64,000 nucleotides of DNA from Pseudomonas sp. TCU-HL1 (GCF_001708505.1 NZ_CP015992.1:1116001-1180000), one strand, 5' to 3'. Counted from the first letter of the stretch, positions 41,708 through 51,273 are shown. The notes: generated from the letters alone by a model not told the origin. Translations and numbers: made by a program.

Positions 41708-43146
41708 GCGACCTCTTGTTATCCGTCAGCGAGCATCTGCTGGCGCCCGGCGACCTCAGCATCGAGCAACTGCCGGAAATCCTCGGCGAGCTGGCGGGCC
41801 CCGGTATCGATGCCGCGGATCTCTATTTCCAGGGGCAGATCTCCGAGTCCTGGGTCCTCGAAGATGGCATCGTCAAGGAAGGCAGCTTCCACCTCGACCA
41901 GGGCGTGGGCGTGCGCGCCCAGTCCGGCGAGAAGACCGGCTTCGCGTACAGCAACGCCATCACCGCAGATGCCCTGCGCCAGGCGGCACGGGCGGCGCGC
42001 TCCATTTCCCGGGCCGGGCAGGAAGGCCGAGTTCAGGCCTTTGCCAGCCCGCACATCACTCGCCTGTATGACTCCAGCAGCCCGCTGGATGTCATCAGCC
42101 GCGCCGAGAAGGTCGAGCTGCTGAAGAAGGTGGATGCCGCGACCCGCGCCCTGGACCCGCGCATCCAGCAAGTCACCGTGAGCATGGCCGGGGTCTGGGA
42201 GCGCATCCTGATCGCCGCCAGCGACGGTAGCCTGGGCGCCGACGTACGTCCGCTCGTACGTTTCAATGTCAGCGTGATCGTCGAGCAGAATGGCCGCCGC
42301 GAGCGCGGAGGCCATGGCGGCGGTGGACGGACCGATTACCGCTACTTCCTGCAGGAAGACCGCGCTATGGGCTACGCCCGCGAGGCGCTGCGCCAGGCCC
42401 TGGTAAACCTGGAAGCGGTACCCGCGCCTGCGGGAACCTTGCCTGTGGTCATGGGCGCAGGCTGGTCCGGCGTGCTGCTGCACGAAGCCGTGGGCCACGG
42501 CCTTGAAGGCGACTTCAACCGCAAGGGCAGTTCGGCCTACAGCGGTCGCATTGGCGAGAGGGTCGCGTCCAGCCTCTGCACCATCGTCGACGACGGCACC
42601 CTGGCCTATCGCCGTGGCTCCCTCAGCGTCGATGACGAAGGTACGCCGACGCAGTGCACCACACTGATCGAGAACGGCGTGCTCAAGGGCTACATGCAGG
42701 ACAAGCTCAATGCCCGGCTGATGAAAGTGGCGCGTACCGGCAACGGCCGTCGCGAGTCGTATGCGCACCTGCCGATGCCGCGCATGACCAACACCTACAT
42801 GCTGGCGGGCCAGAGTGACCCGCAGGAGATCATCGCGTCGGTGGAGCGCGGCATCTATTGCGCCAACCTCGGCGGCGGCCAGGTGGACATCACCAGCGGC
42901 AAGTTCGTGTTCTCCACCAGCGAGGCCTACCTGATCGAGAACGGCAGGATCACCACGCCGGTGAAGGGCGCCACCCTCATCGGCAACGGCCCCGAGGCCA
43001 TGAGCCGGGTGTCCATGGTGGGCAATGACCTGGCGCTGGACAGTGGCGTGGGAACCTGCGGCAAGGACGGTCAGTCGGTGCCGGTGGGCGTTGGGCAGCC
43101 GACCCTGAAAATCGATGCGATTACGGTAGGCGGGACGGGGGCCTGA
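41704..43146 (+). CDS. tldD: Metalloprotease TldD
   Basis: 480 residues. TldD forms a heterodimeric metalloprotease with TldE (PmbA) that digests unfolded peptides and, in other species, matures microcins or the CcdA antitoxin. The zinc motif HEAVGHGLEGDF has H260 and H265. The N-terminal domain includes SESWVLEDGIVKEGSFHLDQGVGVRA. The partner gene pmbA lies just downstream of yjgA. Confidence 0.96.
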   Translation: MSDLLLSVSEHLLAPGDLSIEQLPEILGELAGPGIDAADLYFQGQISESWVLEDGIVKEGSFHLDQGVGVRAQSGEKTGFAYSNAITADALRQAARAARSISRAGQEGRVQAFASPHITRLYDSSSPLDVISRAEKVELLKKVDAATRALDPRIQQVTVSMAGVWERILIAASDGSLGADVRPLVRFNVSVIVEQNGRRERGGHGGGGRTDYRYFLQEDRAMGYAREALRQALVNLEAVPAPAGTLPVVMGAGWSGVLLHEAVGHGLEGDFNRKGSSAYSGRIGERVASSLCTIVDDGTLAYRRGSLSVDDEGTPTQCTTLIENGVLKGYMQDKLNARLMKVARTGNGRRESYAHLPMPRMTNTYMLAGQSDPQEIIASVERGIYCANLGGGQVDITSGKFVFSTSEAYLIENGRITTPVKGATLIGNGPEAMSRVSMVGNDLALDSGVGTCGKDGQSVPVGVGQPTLKIDAITVGGTGA

Positions 43147-43165
43147 TGGCGGCCCCCCGGAAGGA

Positions 43166-43687
43166 TCAACGCAAGCCGCGCTTGGCTTCGTCCAGGTCGC
43201 GGATGTATTTGAACACCTTGCGCGCGGCGGCCGGCGGTTTGTTGTGGGCTGCTTCGTGCTGGGCATGACGGATCAGGCCGCGCAGGTGCTGGCGGTCGGT
43301 ATCCGGGTAGTCGGCGACAAAGCTTTCCAGGGCGGCATCGCCGCCCTCGATCAGGCGGTCGCGCCAACGCTCCAGGGCGTGGAAGCGCTCGTTGTACTCG
43401 CGGGTGGAGCTGTCGAGCTGGTCGATCAGGCCGACGATGGCCTCGATGTCCTGTTCGCGCATGAGCTTGCCGATGTACTGGATATGCCGTTTGCGGGCAA
43501 CGTGAGCCTTGTGCTTCGGCGCTTCCGCCAGAGCCTTTTGCAGTGCGTCGGTCAGCGGCAGCTTGGCCAGCACGTCGGCCTTGAAGGTGGTCAGGCGCTC
43601 ACCGAGCTCCTGCAGGGCATGCAGCTCGCGCTTGACCTGGGTTTTGCTCTTCTCTCCGGAGAAGTCATCGTCGAGGAATTCAGACAT
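43166..43687 (-). CDS. yjgA: Ribosome biogenesis factor YjgA (DarP/DUF615)
   Basis: 173 residues, almost all helical and highly charged. The start MSEFLDDDFSGEKSKTQVKRELHALQELGERL and the end HEAAHNKPPAAARKVFKYIRDLDEAKRGLR match the family. In E. coli this protein promotes late 50S subunit assembly. It lies on the opposite strand between tldD and pmbA, as in other Pseudomonas. Confidence 0.93.
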   Translation of the reverse strand: MSEFLDDDFSGEKSKTQVKRELHALQELGERLTTFKADVLAKLPLTDALQKALAEAPKHKAHVARKRHIQYIGKLMREQDIEAIVGLIDQLDSSTREYNERFHALERWRDRLIEGGDAALESFVADYPDTDRQHLRGLIRHAQHEAAHNKPPAAARKVFKYIRDLDEAKRGLR

Positions 43688-43831
43688 GGGGGTGGTCCAG
43701 TTGGAAACGCCGCCATGATAACCAGTCGGGGCCGCCTTGTCCGTCCCGGCTGGCGCCGCCGGAGCGCGGTACGTGTGGCGAGGCGCCCCATTGCGCCCGC
43801 TGCGTCCAAGATTTTTTGAACTGGAGTGGCT

Positions 43832-45178
43832 ATGAGTGAAGTAGAAGTGGTCGGCCCGGAAGCATTGCCGGAACTGCAGGCGCGGGTCGAGCGCATCCTC
43901 GCCGAGGCCCGGCGCCAGGGCGCCAGCGGCTGCGAGGTGGCTGTTTCAGTAGAGCAGGGACTGTCCACCACGGTTCGCCACGGCGAAGTGGAGACTGTCG
44001 AGTTCAACCGTGACCAGGGTTTCGGCATCACGCTGTATGTCGGACAGCGCAAGGGCTCGGCCAGTACCTCGGCGAGCGGTGAAGACGCGATCCGCGAGAC
44101 CGTGGCCGCGGCCCTGGCCATCGCCAAGCATGCGTCCGAAGACGAATGTGCCGGTCTGGCCGATGCGGCACTGATGGCCCGTGACCTGCCCGAACTCGAT
44201 CTCTTCCATCCCTGGTCCATCACGCCGGAACAGGCGGTGGAGCAGGCGCTTATCTGCGAGACGGCCGCGTTCGAGACCGACAAGCGCGTCAGCAAGGCGG
44301 ACGGCACGACCCTCAACACCCATCAGGGTTGCCGGGTCTATGGCAACAGCCATGGTTTCGTCGGTGGCTACGCCAGCACCCGGCACAGCCTGAGTTGCGT
44401 GATGATCGCCGAGGCCCAGGGGCAAATGCAGCGCGACTACTGGTACGACGTCAGTCGTATCGGCAGCCAGCTGGCTGATCCCGCCAGCATCGGCCGGCGC
44501 GCGGCCGAGCGCACCGCTGCCCGACTGGGCGCCCGTCCGGTGCCGACGTGTGAGGTACCAGTGTTGTTCGCCGCTGAACTGGCCACCGGCCTGTTCGGCA
44601 GCTTCCTCGGCGCGATTTCCGGCGGCAACCTGTACCGCAAGTCTTCCTTCCTCGAAGGCGCCCTCGGCGAGCGGCTGTTCCCCGAGTGGCTGTCCATCGA
44701 CGAGCGCCCGCACATCCCCCGTGCGATGGCCAGTGCCACCTTCGACAACGATGGCCTGGCCACCTATGCCAAGCCCTTCGTGGAGAAGGGTGAACTGGTG
44801 TCCTATGTCCTTGGCACTTACTCCGGCCGCAAGCTGGGCCTACCCAGCACGGCCAACGCGGGGGGGGTGCACAACCTCTTCGTCAGCCATGGCCAGGAAG
44901 ACCTGACGGCGCTGCTGCGCCGTATGGGACGAGGCCTGCTGGTCACTGAACTGATGGGGCACGGGCTGAATATGGTCACCGGTGATTATTCCCGTGGTGC
45001 CGCCGGCTATTGGGTGGAAAACGGCGAAATCCAGTTCCCCGTGCAGGAGGTCACCATTGCCGGGAACATGAAGGACATGTTCCGCCAGATCGTGGCAGTT
45101 GGCGGCGATCTGGAGCTGCGCGGAAACATCCGTACCGGCTCGGTACTGATCGAGCGGATGACGGTCGCGGGAAGCTGA
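43832..45178 (+). CDS. pmbA: Metalloprotease PmbA/TldE
   Basis: 448 residues. Partner of TldD; it lacks the HExxxH motif, as TldE subunits do. Family blocks are SVEQGLSTTVRHGEVETVEFNRDQGFGITLYVGQRKGSAS, SFLEGALGERLFPEWLSIDERPHIPRAMAS, and the C-terminal LMGHGLNMVTGDYSRGAAGYWVENGEI. ATG 43832 has CTGGAG directly before it; the GTG at 43826 lies inside that ribosome site and is less likely. A strong bidirectional terminator follows. Confidence 0.94.
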   Translation: MSEVEVVGPEALPELQARVERILAEARRQGASGCEVAVSVEQGLSTTVRHGEVETVEFNRDQGFGITLYVGQRKGSASTSASGEDAIRETVAAALAIAKHASEDECAGLADAALMARDLPELDLFHPWSITPEQAVEQALICETAAFETDKRVSKADGTTLNTHQGCRVYGNSHGFVGGYASTRHSLSCVMIAEAQGQMQRDYWYDVSRIGSQLADPASIGRRAAERTAARLGARPVPTCEVPVLFAAELATGLFGSFLGAISGGNLYRKSSFLEGALGERLFPEWLSIDERPHIPRAMASATFDNDGLATYAKPFVEKGELVSYVLGTYSGRKLGLPSTANAGGVHNLFVSHGQEDLTALLRRMGRGLLVTELMGHGLNMVTGDYSRGAAGYWVENGEIQFPVQEVTIAGNMKDMFRQIVAVGGDLELRGNIRTGSVLIERMTVAGS

Positions 45179-45200
45179 AGGCTGCCTGGCCCCGAAATGA

Positions 45201-45226
45201 AAAACGCGCCCGATTGGGCGCGTTTT
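45201..45226. terminator. Bidirectional terminator between pmbA and npr
   Basis: AAAACGCGCCC / GGGCGCGTTTT, an 11-bp perfect stem with a GATT loop, gives T-runs in both directions. It ends pmbA on the + strand and the rpoN-npr cluster on the - strand. Confidence 0.88.
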
Positions 45227-45245
45227 CACTGGGGCACGGCGGAGG

Positions 45246-45518
45246 TCATTCGCCTTCGTCGAATTTGTTGTTGATCAGCTCGATCAGGGCGTTGAGAGCA
45301 TCATCGTCCTGTTCGCCTTCGGTGTGCAGGTGGATCGGAGTGCCTTTGCCGGCGGCGAGCATCATCACGGCCATGATGCTCTTGCCATCCACAAGACTCT
45401 GCAGGTTGCGGCCCACGCGGATCTGGCAGGGGTAGCGACCGGCCACACCGACGAACTTCGCCGCAGCACGGGCATGCAGGCCGAGCTTGTTGATGATGGT
45501 GATCTCGCAGGCTGGCAT
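45246..45518 (-). CDS. ptsO: Phosphocarrier protein NPr (HPr family)
   Basis: 90 residues, the HPr-like carrier of the nitrogen PTS, which passes phosphate from PtsP to PtsN. The phosphorylation site is the histidine in NKLGLHARAAAKFV (H16), and the conserved GKSIMAVMML block follows. The start MPACEITIINKLG at 45518 fits the family; the longer frame to 45566 would overlap rapZ. Last gene of the - strand cluster. Confidence 0.93.
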   Translation of the reverse strand: MPACEITIINKLGLHARAAAKFVGVAGRYPCQIRVGRNLQSLVDGKSIMAVMMLAAGKGTPIHLHTEGEQDDDALNALIELINNKFDEGE

Positions 45519-45534
45519 CGCGTTTTCAATCCTT

Positions 45535-46392
45535 CTAACTGAGGTCGCGGTGGCGAACCTGGACATTCTTCAAACTGGGTTTCAGGGTCGAGCCGAGACG
45601 TTCGGCGATGTACACCGAGCGGTGGTGCCCACCGGTACAGCCGATGGCGATGGTGACATAGGCGCGGTTGCTGGCGGCGAAGCGCGGTAGCCATTTGCTC
45701 AGGTAGCCGAGGATATCCTGATACATCTCCTCGACATCCGGCTGGGCGGCGAGGTACTCGGCGACGGCCGGTTCCAGCCCTGAGTGTTCGCGCAGCTCAG
45801 GTTTCCAGTAAGGGTTGGGCAGGCAGCGCACGTCGAATACCAGGTCGGCATCCACAGGCATACCGCGCTTGAAGCCGAACGACTCTATCAGGAACGCCGT
45901 ACCGGGCTCTGGCTGGTTCAGCAGGCGCAACTTGATGCTGTCGCGCAGTTGATAGAGGTTGAGATGCGTCGTGTCGATCTTCAGGTCGGCGAGATCGGCG
46001 ATAGGGGCCAGCAGGACCTCTTCGTCGCGAATGGCCTCGGCGAGGGAGCGATTGTCATTGGTCAGCGGGTGGCGCCGACGCGTTTCGGAGAATCGCTTGA
46101 GCAGGGTGTCGTGCTCGGCATCGAGGTACAGCACATCGCACTTGATATGGCGATTGCGCGCTTCCACGAGGAGTTCGGGAAAGCGCTGTAGCTGGCTGGG
46201 CAGGTTGCGCGCGTCGATGGAGACGGCAACCTTGGGCTCTATCAGTTCGGTGTGCAGCAAGGCCTTCTCGGCCAGCTCGGGAAGCAGGCCGGCCGGCAGG
46301 TTGTCGATGCAGTAGAAACCGTGGTCCTCGAGTACGTCGAGGGCGGTGCTCTTGCCCGACCCGGAGCGGCCGCTGACGATGATCAGGCGCAT
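45535..46392 (-). CDS. rapZ: RNase adapter protein RapZ
   Basis: 285 residues. An N-terminal kinase-like domain has Walker A IVSGRSGSGKSTALD (about 5-19). The C-terminal GlcN6P-sensing domain contains DVRCLPNPYWKPELREHSGLEPAV, and IGCTGGHHRSVYIAERLG near the end. In enteric bacteria RapZ delivers sRNAs GlmY/GlmZ to RNase E to set glucosamine-6-phosphate synthase; the Pseudomonas role is less certain. Confidence 0.95.
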   Translation of the reverse strand: MRLIIVSGRSGSGKSTALDVLEDHGFYCIDNLPAGLLPELAEKALLHTELIEPKVAVSIDARNLPSQLQRFPELLVEARNRHIKCDVLYLDAEHDTLLKRFSETRRRHPLTNDNRSLAEAIRDEEVLLAPIADLADLKIDTTHLNLYQLRDSIKLRLLNQPEPGTAFLIESFGFKRGMPVDADLVFDVRCLPNPYWKPELREHSGLEPAVAEYLAAQPDVEEMYQDILGYLSKWLPRFAASNRAYVTIAIGCTGGHHRSVYIAERLGSTLKPSLKNVQVRHRDLS

Positions 46393-46401
46393 GCAGGAGC
46401 C

Positions 46402-46866
46402 CTAGCGTCCGCTCTGCACGTCCACGACCACCTGGTAGAGGCTGGTGCTGTCGGGAGCCTGGCGCAGTCGCTCGCGCACATCGCTGCGGTCGAGCATGCT
46501 GGCGATCTGGCGGAGCAGTTCAAGGTGCTCATCGGTGGCGGCTTCCGGGACCAGGAGGACGAACAGGAGGTCAACCGGGGCGCCGTCGATGGCGTCGAAA
46601 TCGACGGGGGCGTCGAGCCGGAGCACTGCGCTGATGGGCGAAGTGCAGCCGGTGAGGCGACAGTGGGGGATGGCGATGCCATTGCCGAAGCCGGTAGAGC
46701 CGAGCTTCTCCCGCGATACCAGGCTTTCGAAGATGTCCTGGTTGTCGAGGTCGGGAAGGTCACGGGCGACCAGCTTGGCGATCTGTTCCAGAACGCGTTT
46801 CTTGCTGCCTCCCGGCACGTTCACCAGGGAACGGCCGGGGGTCAGGATTTGCTCGAGTCGAATCAT
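46402..46866 (-). CDS. ptsN: PTS IIA-like nitrogen regulatory protein PtsN
   Basis: 154 residues. EIIA(Ntr) with phospho-histidine H68 in GFGNGIAIPHCRL. It is the end acceptor of the nitrogen PTS and controls potassium transport and carbon/nitrogen balance by protein contacts. It sits between hpf and rapZ in the conserved rpoN cluster. Confidence 0.95.
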   Translation of the reverse strand: MIRLEQILTPGRSLVNVPGGSKKRVLEQIAKLVARDLPDLDNQDIFESLVSREKLGSTGFGNGIAIPHCRLTGCTSPISAVLRLDAPVDFDAIDGAPVDLLFVLLVPEAATDEHLELLRQIASMLDRSDVRERLRQAPDSTSLYQVVVDVQSGR

Positions 46867-46882
46867 AGGGAGGGGAAGAGTG

Positions 46883-47191
46883 TCAGCGGGCCGTGGCGCC
46901 CTGCTGGCGATTCAACTGCTTTTCCTTGTGTTTGATCAGTTGGCGGTCGAGTTTGTCAGTGAGCAGGTCGATGGCGGCGTACATGTCTTCATGTTCCGCA
47001 TTGGCCACGACCTCCCCGCCGGCGATGTGCAAGGTGGCTTCGATTTTCTGCTTCAGCTTCTCGACCTCCATGATGACTTGCACATTGGTGATCTTGTCGA
47101 AGTGGCGCTCCAGTCGGCCAAGTTTCTCGCCGACATAATCGCGCAGGGCGTCGGTCACATCCAGTTGATGTCCACTGATGTTGACTTGCAT
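46883..47191 (-). CDS. hpf: Ribosome hibernation promoting factor (short HPF)
   Basis: 102 residues, the short form. The start MQVNISGHQLDVTDALRDYVGEKLGRLERHFDKITNVQVIME and the acidic-basic ADEHEDMYAAIDLLTDKLDRQLIKHKEK-type helix match HPF/YfiA. It joins 70S ribosomes into inactive dimers in stationary phase. Commonly found just after rpoN. Confidence 0.95.
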   Translation of the reverse strand: MQVNISGHQLDVTDALRDYVGEKLGRLERHFDKITNVQVIMEVEKLKQKIEATLHIAGGEVVANAEHEDMYAAIDLLTDKLDRQLIKHKEKQLNRQQGATAR

Positions 47192-47276
47192 ACCGCTTTC
47201 TCCTTATTGCCCGTGTATATAGAGACAGGCTAACGGGCCTGCCACCGGAACACTTTGGCGTGGGTCAATTTCCGCG

Positions 47277-48773
47277 TCACATCAGTCGCTTTCGTTCGCT
47301 GGAAGGGGCTATCCCCAGGGACTCGCGATACTTGGCTACTGTACGACGGGCCACTTGAATGCCCTGTGCTTCCAGTAAACCAGCGATCTTGCTGTCGCTC
47401 AACGGCTTTTTCGGATTTTCCGCTGCGACCAGTTTCTTGAGGATGGCGCGGATCGCGGTAGACGAGCATTCGCCGCCTTCCGAGGTACTGACGTGGCTGG
47501 AGAAGAAGTACTTCAGCTCGTAGATTCCACGGGGCGTGTGCATGTATTTCTGCGTGGTCACGCGCGAGATGGTGGACTCGTGCATGCCAACGGCTTCGGC
47601 GATGTCGTGCAACACCAGGGGCTTCATCGCCTCTTCGCCGTATTCCAGGAAGCCGCGCTGGTGCTCGACGATCTGGGTGGCGACTTTCATCAGCGTTTCG
47701 TTGCGGCTTTGCAGGCTCTTGATGAACCAGCGCGCTTCCTGCAACTGATTGCGCATGAAGGTGTTGTCGGCGCTGGAGTCTGCGCGACGGACGAAGCCGG
47801 CATAGTGCGGGTTGACCCGCAGGCGCGGCACCGCTTCCTGGTTCAGTTCGACGAGCCAGCGTTCGTTGTGCTTGCGGACGATGACGTCCGGAACCACGTA
47901 CTCGGGCTCACTGGCTTCGATCTGCGATCCGGGGCGCGGGTTGAGGGCCTGGATCAGTTCGATGATCTGACGCAGTTCGTCTTCCTTGACCTTCATGCGC
48001 CGCATCAGTTGGCTGTAATCGCGGCTGCCGAGCAGGTCCAGGTAGTCGCCGGCCAGGCGCAGGGCTTCGCTCAACCAGGGCGTACTCGGGGGCAATTGGC
48101 GCAGCTGCAGGATTAGGCATTCGCGCAGGTCGCGGGCTCCGATGCCGGCGGGCTCGAACTGCTGGATGCGGTGCAGCACGACTTCGATTTCATCCAGCTC
48201 GATGCCAAGTTCCGGATCGAAGGCGTCGGCGACTTCGGTCAGGGACTCTTCGAGGTAGCCGTCGTTGTTGATGCAGTCGATGAGGGTGACCGCGATCAGG
48301 CGGTCGGTATCGGACATGGGTGCCAGGTTGAGCTGCCAGAGCAGGTGGCTCTGCAGGCTCTCGCCGACCGAAGTGCGCGAGGTGAAGTCCCACTCGTCAT
48401 CGTCGTTGCTCGGCAGACTGCTGGCGCTGGTCTGGTAGACGTCTTCCCAGGCGGTATCGACAGGGAGCTCGCTGGGGATGCGTTCGTGCCATTCGCCATC
48501 TTCCATGGCCTCGGCATTGGACTCGACGCTGGACTCCTGGAAGCTCACTTCCTGGCTGCCGGGGTTGGGCAGTTGGTCGCCTTCGGCCATCGGGTCGGAG
48601 GTGTCGAAGTCGTCGCCATCCTCCTGCCGCTCCAGCATAGGGTTCGACTCCAGCGCTTCCTGGATTTCCTGCTGGAGGTCCAGGGTGGAGAGTTGGAGTA
48701 GGCGGATGGCCTGTTGCAGCTGCGGGGTCATCGTCAGCTGCTGGCCCATCTTGAGGACTAGCGATGGTTTCAT
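47277..48773 (-). CDS. rpoN: RNA polymerase sigma-54 factor
   Basis: 498 residues. Region I (MKPSLVLKMGQQLTMTPQLQQAIRLLQLSTLDLQQEIQEAL) is the activator-responsive glutamine/leucine-rich start. An acidic region II follows (about 50-120). The helix-turn-helix HESTISRVTTQKYMHTPRGIYELKYFFSSHVST and the RpoN box ARRTVAKYRESLGI near residue 480 recognise the -24/-12 promoter. It governs nitrogen, flagellar and other genes. Confidence 0.98.
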   Translation of the reverse strand: MKPSLVLKMGQQLTMTPQLQQAIRLLQLSTLDLQQEIQEALESNPMLERQEDGDDFDTSDPMAEGDQLPNPGSQEVSFQESSVESNAEAMEDGEWHERIPSELPVDTAWEDVYQTSASSLPSNDDDEWDFTSRTSVGESLQSHLLWQLNLAPMSDTDRLIAVTLIDCINNDGYLEESLTEVADAFDPELGIELDEIEVVLHRIQQFEPAGIGARDLRECLILQLRQLPPSTPWLSEALRLAGDYLDLLGSRDYSQLMRRMKVKEDELRQIIELIQALNPRPGSQIEASEPEYVVPDVIVRKHNERWLVELNQEAVPRLRVNPHYAGFVRRADSSADNTFMRNQLQEARWFIKSLQSRNETLMKVATQIVEHQRGFLEYGEEAMKPLVLHDIAEAVGMHESTISRVTTQKYMHTPRGIYELKYFFSSHVSTSEGGECSSTAIRAILKKLVAAENPKKPLSDSKIAGLLEAQGIQVARRTVAKYRESLGIAPSSERKRLM

Positions 48774-48921
48774 GGCAGAGGGCTTAGCACCTTATTCGCC
48801 GGCGCTCACGCGCCATCCACTACAGGGCGCCGGAAGCGCCACCAGGAAGCAAATTATATGCCTGACCTTGAAGGATTTTCCTAGGTCCCGCAACCCGTCT
48901 CGTAGGCGAAAGCGCGGGTGA

Positions 48922-49647
48922 CTACAGGCGGAACTCGTGGCCCAGGTAGACTTCCTTCACCAATTGGTTGGCCAGGATGGCTTCGGCATCGCCTTCGGCG
49001 ATCAGTTGTCCGTCACTGACAATGTAGGCGGTTTCGCAGATGTCGAGGGTCTCGCGGACGTTGTGGTCGGTGATGAGCACACCGATTCCCTTGGCCTTGA
49101 GGTGGTGGATGATCTGTTTGATGTCGCCGACGGAAATCGGGTCCACACCCGCGAAGGGTTCGTCCAGCAGGATGAATTTGGGCGCGGTGGCCAGGGCGCG
49201 GGCAATCTCCACGCGGCGGCGTTCACCGCCCGAGAGGCTCATGCCGAGGCTGTCGCGAATGTGGCTGATGTGGAACTCCTGCAGCAGGCTTTCCAGCTCC
49301 TTGCGGCGTTCGGCCCGGTCGAGGTCCTTGCGGGTCTCGAGGATGGCCATGATGTTGTCCGCCACGCTGAGCTTGCGGAAGATCGAAGCTTCCTGCGGCA
49401 AGTAGCCGATGCCGGCGCGGGCACGGCCGTGCATGGGCTGGTGGGTGACATCCTGCTGGTCGATCAGGACGCGGCCCTGGTCGGCCTTGACCAGGCCGAC
49501 GATCATGTAGAAGCAGGTGGTCTTGCCCGCGCCGTTGGGGCCGAGAAGGCCGACGATCTGACCGCTGTCGATCGACAGGCTGACGTCGCGTACCACCTGG
49601 CGGCTCTTGTAGCTCTTGGCCAGGTGCTGGGCTTTGAGAGTCGCCAT
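48922..49647 (-). CDS. lptB: LPS export ABC transporter ATP-binding protein
   Basis: 241 residues. The ATPase of LptB2FGC, which extracts LPS from the inner membrane. Walker A GPNGAGKTT, signature LSGGERRRVEIARAL, Walker B FILLDEPFAGVD and switch ITDHNVRETLDI are all intact. Overlaps the lptA end by one base. Confidence 0.97.
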   Translation of the reverse strand: MATLKAQHLAKSYKSRQVVRDVSLSIDSGQIVGLLGPNGAGKTTCFYMIVGLVKADQGRVLIDQQDVTHQPMHGRARAGIGYLPQEASIFRKLSVADNIMAILETRKDLDRAERRKELESLLQEFHISHIRDSLGMSLSGGERRRVEIARALATAPKFILLDEPFAGVDPISVGDIKQIIHHLKAKGIGVLITDHNVRETLDICETAYIVSDGQLIAEGDAEAILANQLVKEVYLGHEFRL

Positions 49648-50183
49648 TACTGTGCTTTCTGCTCTTTCTTCTTCGGCTGGATGACCATGTCGATCCGCGG
49701 ACGCGGAGTGCTGACATTGGCGCCGGTGGCGCGGCCTGCATTAACGATCTGGCGCTGGGTGTCGTAGACGATCTTCTCGCCTTCGAAGGTATTGCCTTCC
49801 TGGATCACCTTGGCTTGGTCGAGCAGGATGATGCGCTCGTTGGCGGCGAAGTACTGGATGGTCAGGCCATAGGCCTTGACGATTTCCTTGTCTTCCGCGG
49901 GCTTCTGCTCGTAGTACGCAGGCTTGCCGACCGAGGTGAAGACCTCGACATCGCCGTTTGCATCCTGGGTGATGGTGACGGTGTCGCCAGTGATTTTCAG
50001 GGTGCCCTGGGTGATCACCACGCTGCCGCGATAGACCGCGACGCCCTGTTTGTCATCGAGCTCGGCGCTGTCGGCCTGGACGCGGATCGGTTGCTCGCGG
50101 TCCGTGGGCAGCGCCCAGGCGGCAGCACTTCCGAGTGCGGTGCCCAGGCTGAGCAACAGGGGGAGGGTATTAACGAACCTCAT
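49647..50183 (-). CDS. lptA: LPS transport periplasmic bridge protein LptA
   Basis: 178 residues. A signal peptide (MRFVNTLPLLLSLGTALGSAAAWA) is followed by the OstA-like beta-jellyroll: PIRVQADSAELDDKQGVAVYRGSVVITQGTLKITGDTVTI and GNTFEGEKIVYDTQRQIVNAG. It polymerises between LptC and LptD to carry LPS. Its start overlaps the end of lptC by 14 bases. Confidence 0.94.
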   Translation of the reverse strand: MRFVNTLPLLLSLGTALGSAAAWALPTDREQPIRVQADSAELDDKQGVAVYRGSVVITQGTLKITGDTVTITQDANGDVEVFTSVGKPAYYEQKPAEDKEIVKAYGLTIQYFAANERIILLDQAKVIQEGNTFEGEKIVYDTQRQIVNAGRATGANVSTPRPRIDMVIQPKKKEQKAQ

Positions 50184-50739
50184 GCTGGCCTCTTACGTTG
50201 GACAGCAGGAGCATCCTGCCGTCATTCAAGTACGCTTTCATTCCTTGTGCCGTGGTCACCCCATTGGCCGCGTCGATTCTAACGGCTTGCTGAGTCTGCG
50301 CATATTCCTCATCGGGAAACACGGTCAGGCGGCTGGTAGTCAGGATAGTCGGACGGCCCTTGGCATCAGTGCGGGCAACCTTGACCTTATCGATCAATTC
50401 GACCTGCTTGCCTTCGGGGCCGACTTCGCCACGCTCGCTCTGCACGTGCCACGGGTAAGCCGTGCCGCGGTGCAGCAGCAGATCAGGGCTGGTCAGCAAT
50501 GTGACATCGGTGGCCTTGATGTGTTCGAGGCGCTTGGCGGTCATTTCGTAATGGAGCTTGCCGTCGGGCTGGAACTGGGTGCTCTTGCCATTTTCCACGT
50601 AGAAGTCGATGGCATTGTCATTGCCCAGGGCAGGCGTCCGGTCCATGAAACTTTCCGGGCGGATATTCCAGTAGCCAAGGGCGATCAGCAGCGCCGCGAT
50701 GGGTGTCAGGATCAGTGCCAGGCGAAGATACTTGGGCAT
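50170..50739 (-). CDS. lptC: LPS export system protein LptC
   Basis: 189 residues. An N-terminal membrane anchor (LALILTPIAALLIALGYWNI) precedes a periplasmic jellyroll domain with DFYVENGKSTQFQPDGKLHYEMTAKRLEHIKATDVTLLTSPDLLLHRG. It passes LPS from LptFG to LptA. Ten bases separate it from kdsC. Confidence 0.93.
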   Translation of the reverse strand: MPKYLRLALILTPIAALLIALGYWNIRPESFMDRTPALGNDNAIDFYVENGKSTQFQPDGKLHYEMTAKRLEHIKATDVTLLTSPDLLLHRGTAYPWHVQSERGEVGPEGKQVELIDKVKVARTDAKGRPTILTTSRLTVFPDEEYAQTQQAVRIDAANGVTTAQGMKAYLNDGRMLLLSNVRGQHEVR

Positions 50740-50748
50740 GTTCTGACC

Positions 50749-51273
50749 TCAGAGATAAGTGGCTTGCGCCGCTTCCAGGCAGCCCTGGGCACGCAGGATG
50801 AACTCGCAGAACTCGCGCGCCGCCCCCTCGCCGCCGCGGGCCTGGGTGACGCCATGGGCATGCTGGCGGACGAAAGCATCGGCATTGGCCACGGCCATGC
50901 CGAGGCCGACGCGACGGATCACCGGCAGGTCGGGCAGGTCGTCGCCGAGATAGGCCACCTGGTCATGGGTCAGGCCAAGCTCGGAGAGCAGGCCATCGAG
51001 CACGACCAGTTTGTCTTCGCGGCCCTGGAACAGGTGCTGGATGCCCAGGTTCTGCGCGCGGCGCTCGACCACTTCGGATTGGCGGCCGCTGATAATGGCG
51101 GTACGTACGCCGGCGTTCATCAGCATCTTGATGCCCTGGCCGTCGAGGGTGTTGAAGGTCTTGAATTCACCGCCGCCAGGCAGGAAATAGAGGCGGCCGT
51201 CGGTCAGCACGCCGTCGACGTCGAACACGGCCAGGCGAACGGCCTTGGCGCGGGCAAGGAGTTCGTTACTCAT
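50749..51273 (-). CDS. kdsC: 3-deoxy-D-manno-octulosonate 8-phosphate phosphatase
   Basis: 174 residues. HAD phosphatase with nucleophile D18 and acid D20 in AVFDVDGVLTDGRLYF, and later AIISGRQSE, K in DKLVVL and YLGDDLPDLPVI. It makes free Kdo for lipid A. Its start shares one base with the kdsD stop. Confidence 0.96.
   Translation of the reverse strand: MSNELLARAKAVRLAVFDVDGVLTDGRLYFLPGGGEFKTFNTLDGQGIKMLMNAGVRTAIISGRQSEVVERRAQNLGIQHLFQGREDKLVVLDGLLSELGLTHDQVAYLGDDLPDLPVIRRVGLGMAVANADAFVRQHAHGVTQARGGEGAAREFCEFILRAQGCLEAAQATYL

Noticed and set aside
43826..43831. GTG start for pmbA two codons upstream
   Set aside because: It overlaps the CTGGAG ribosome site that serves ATG 43832.
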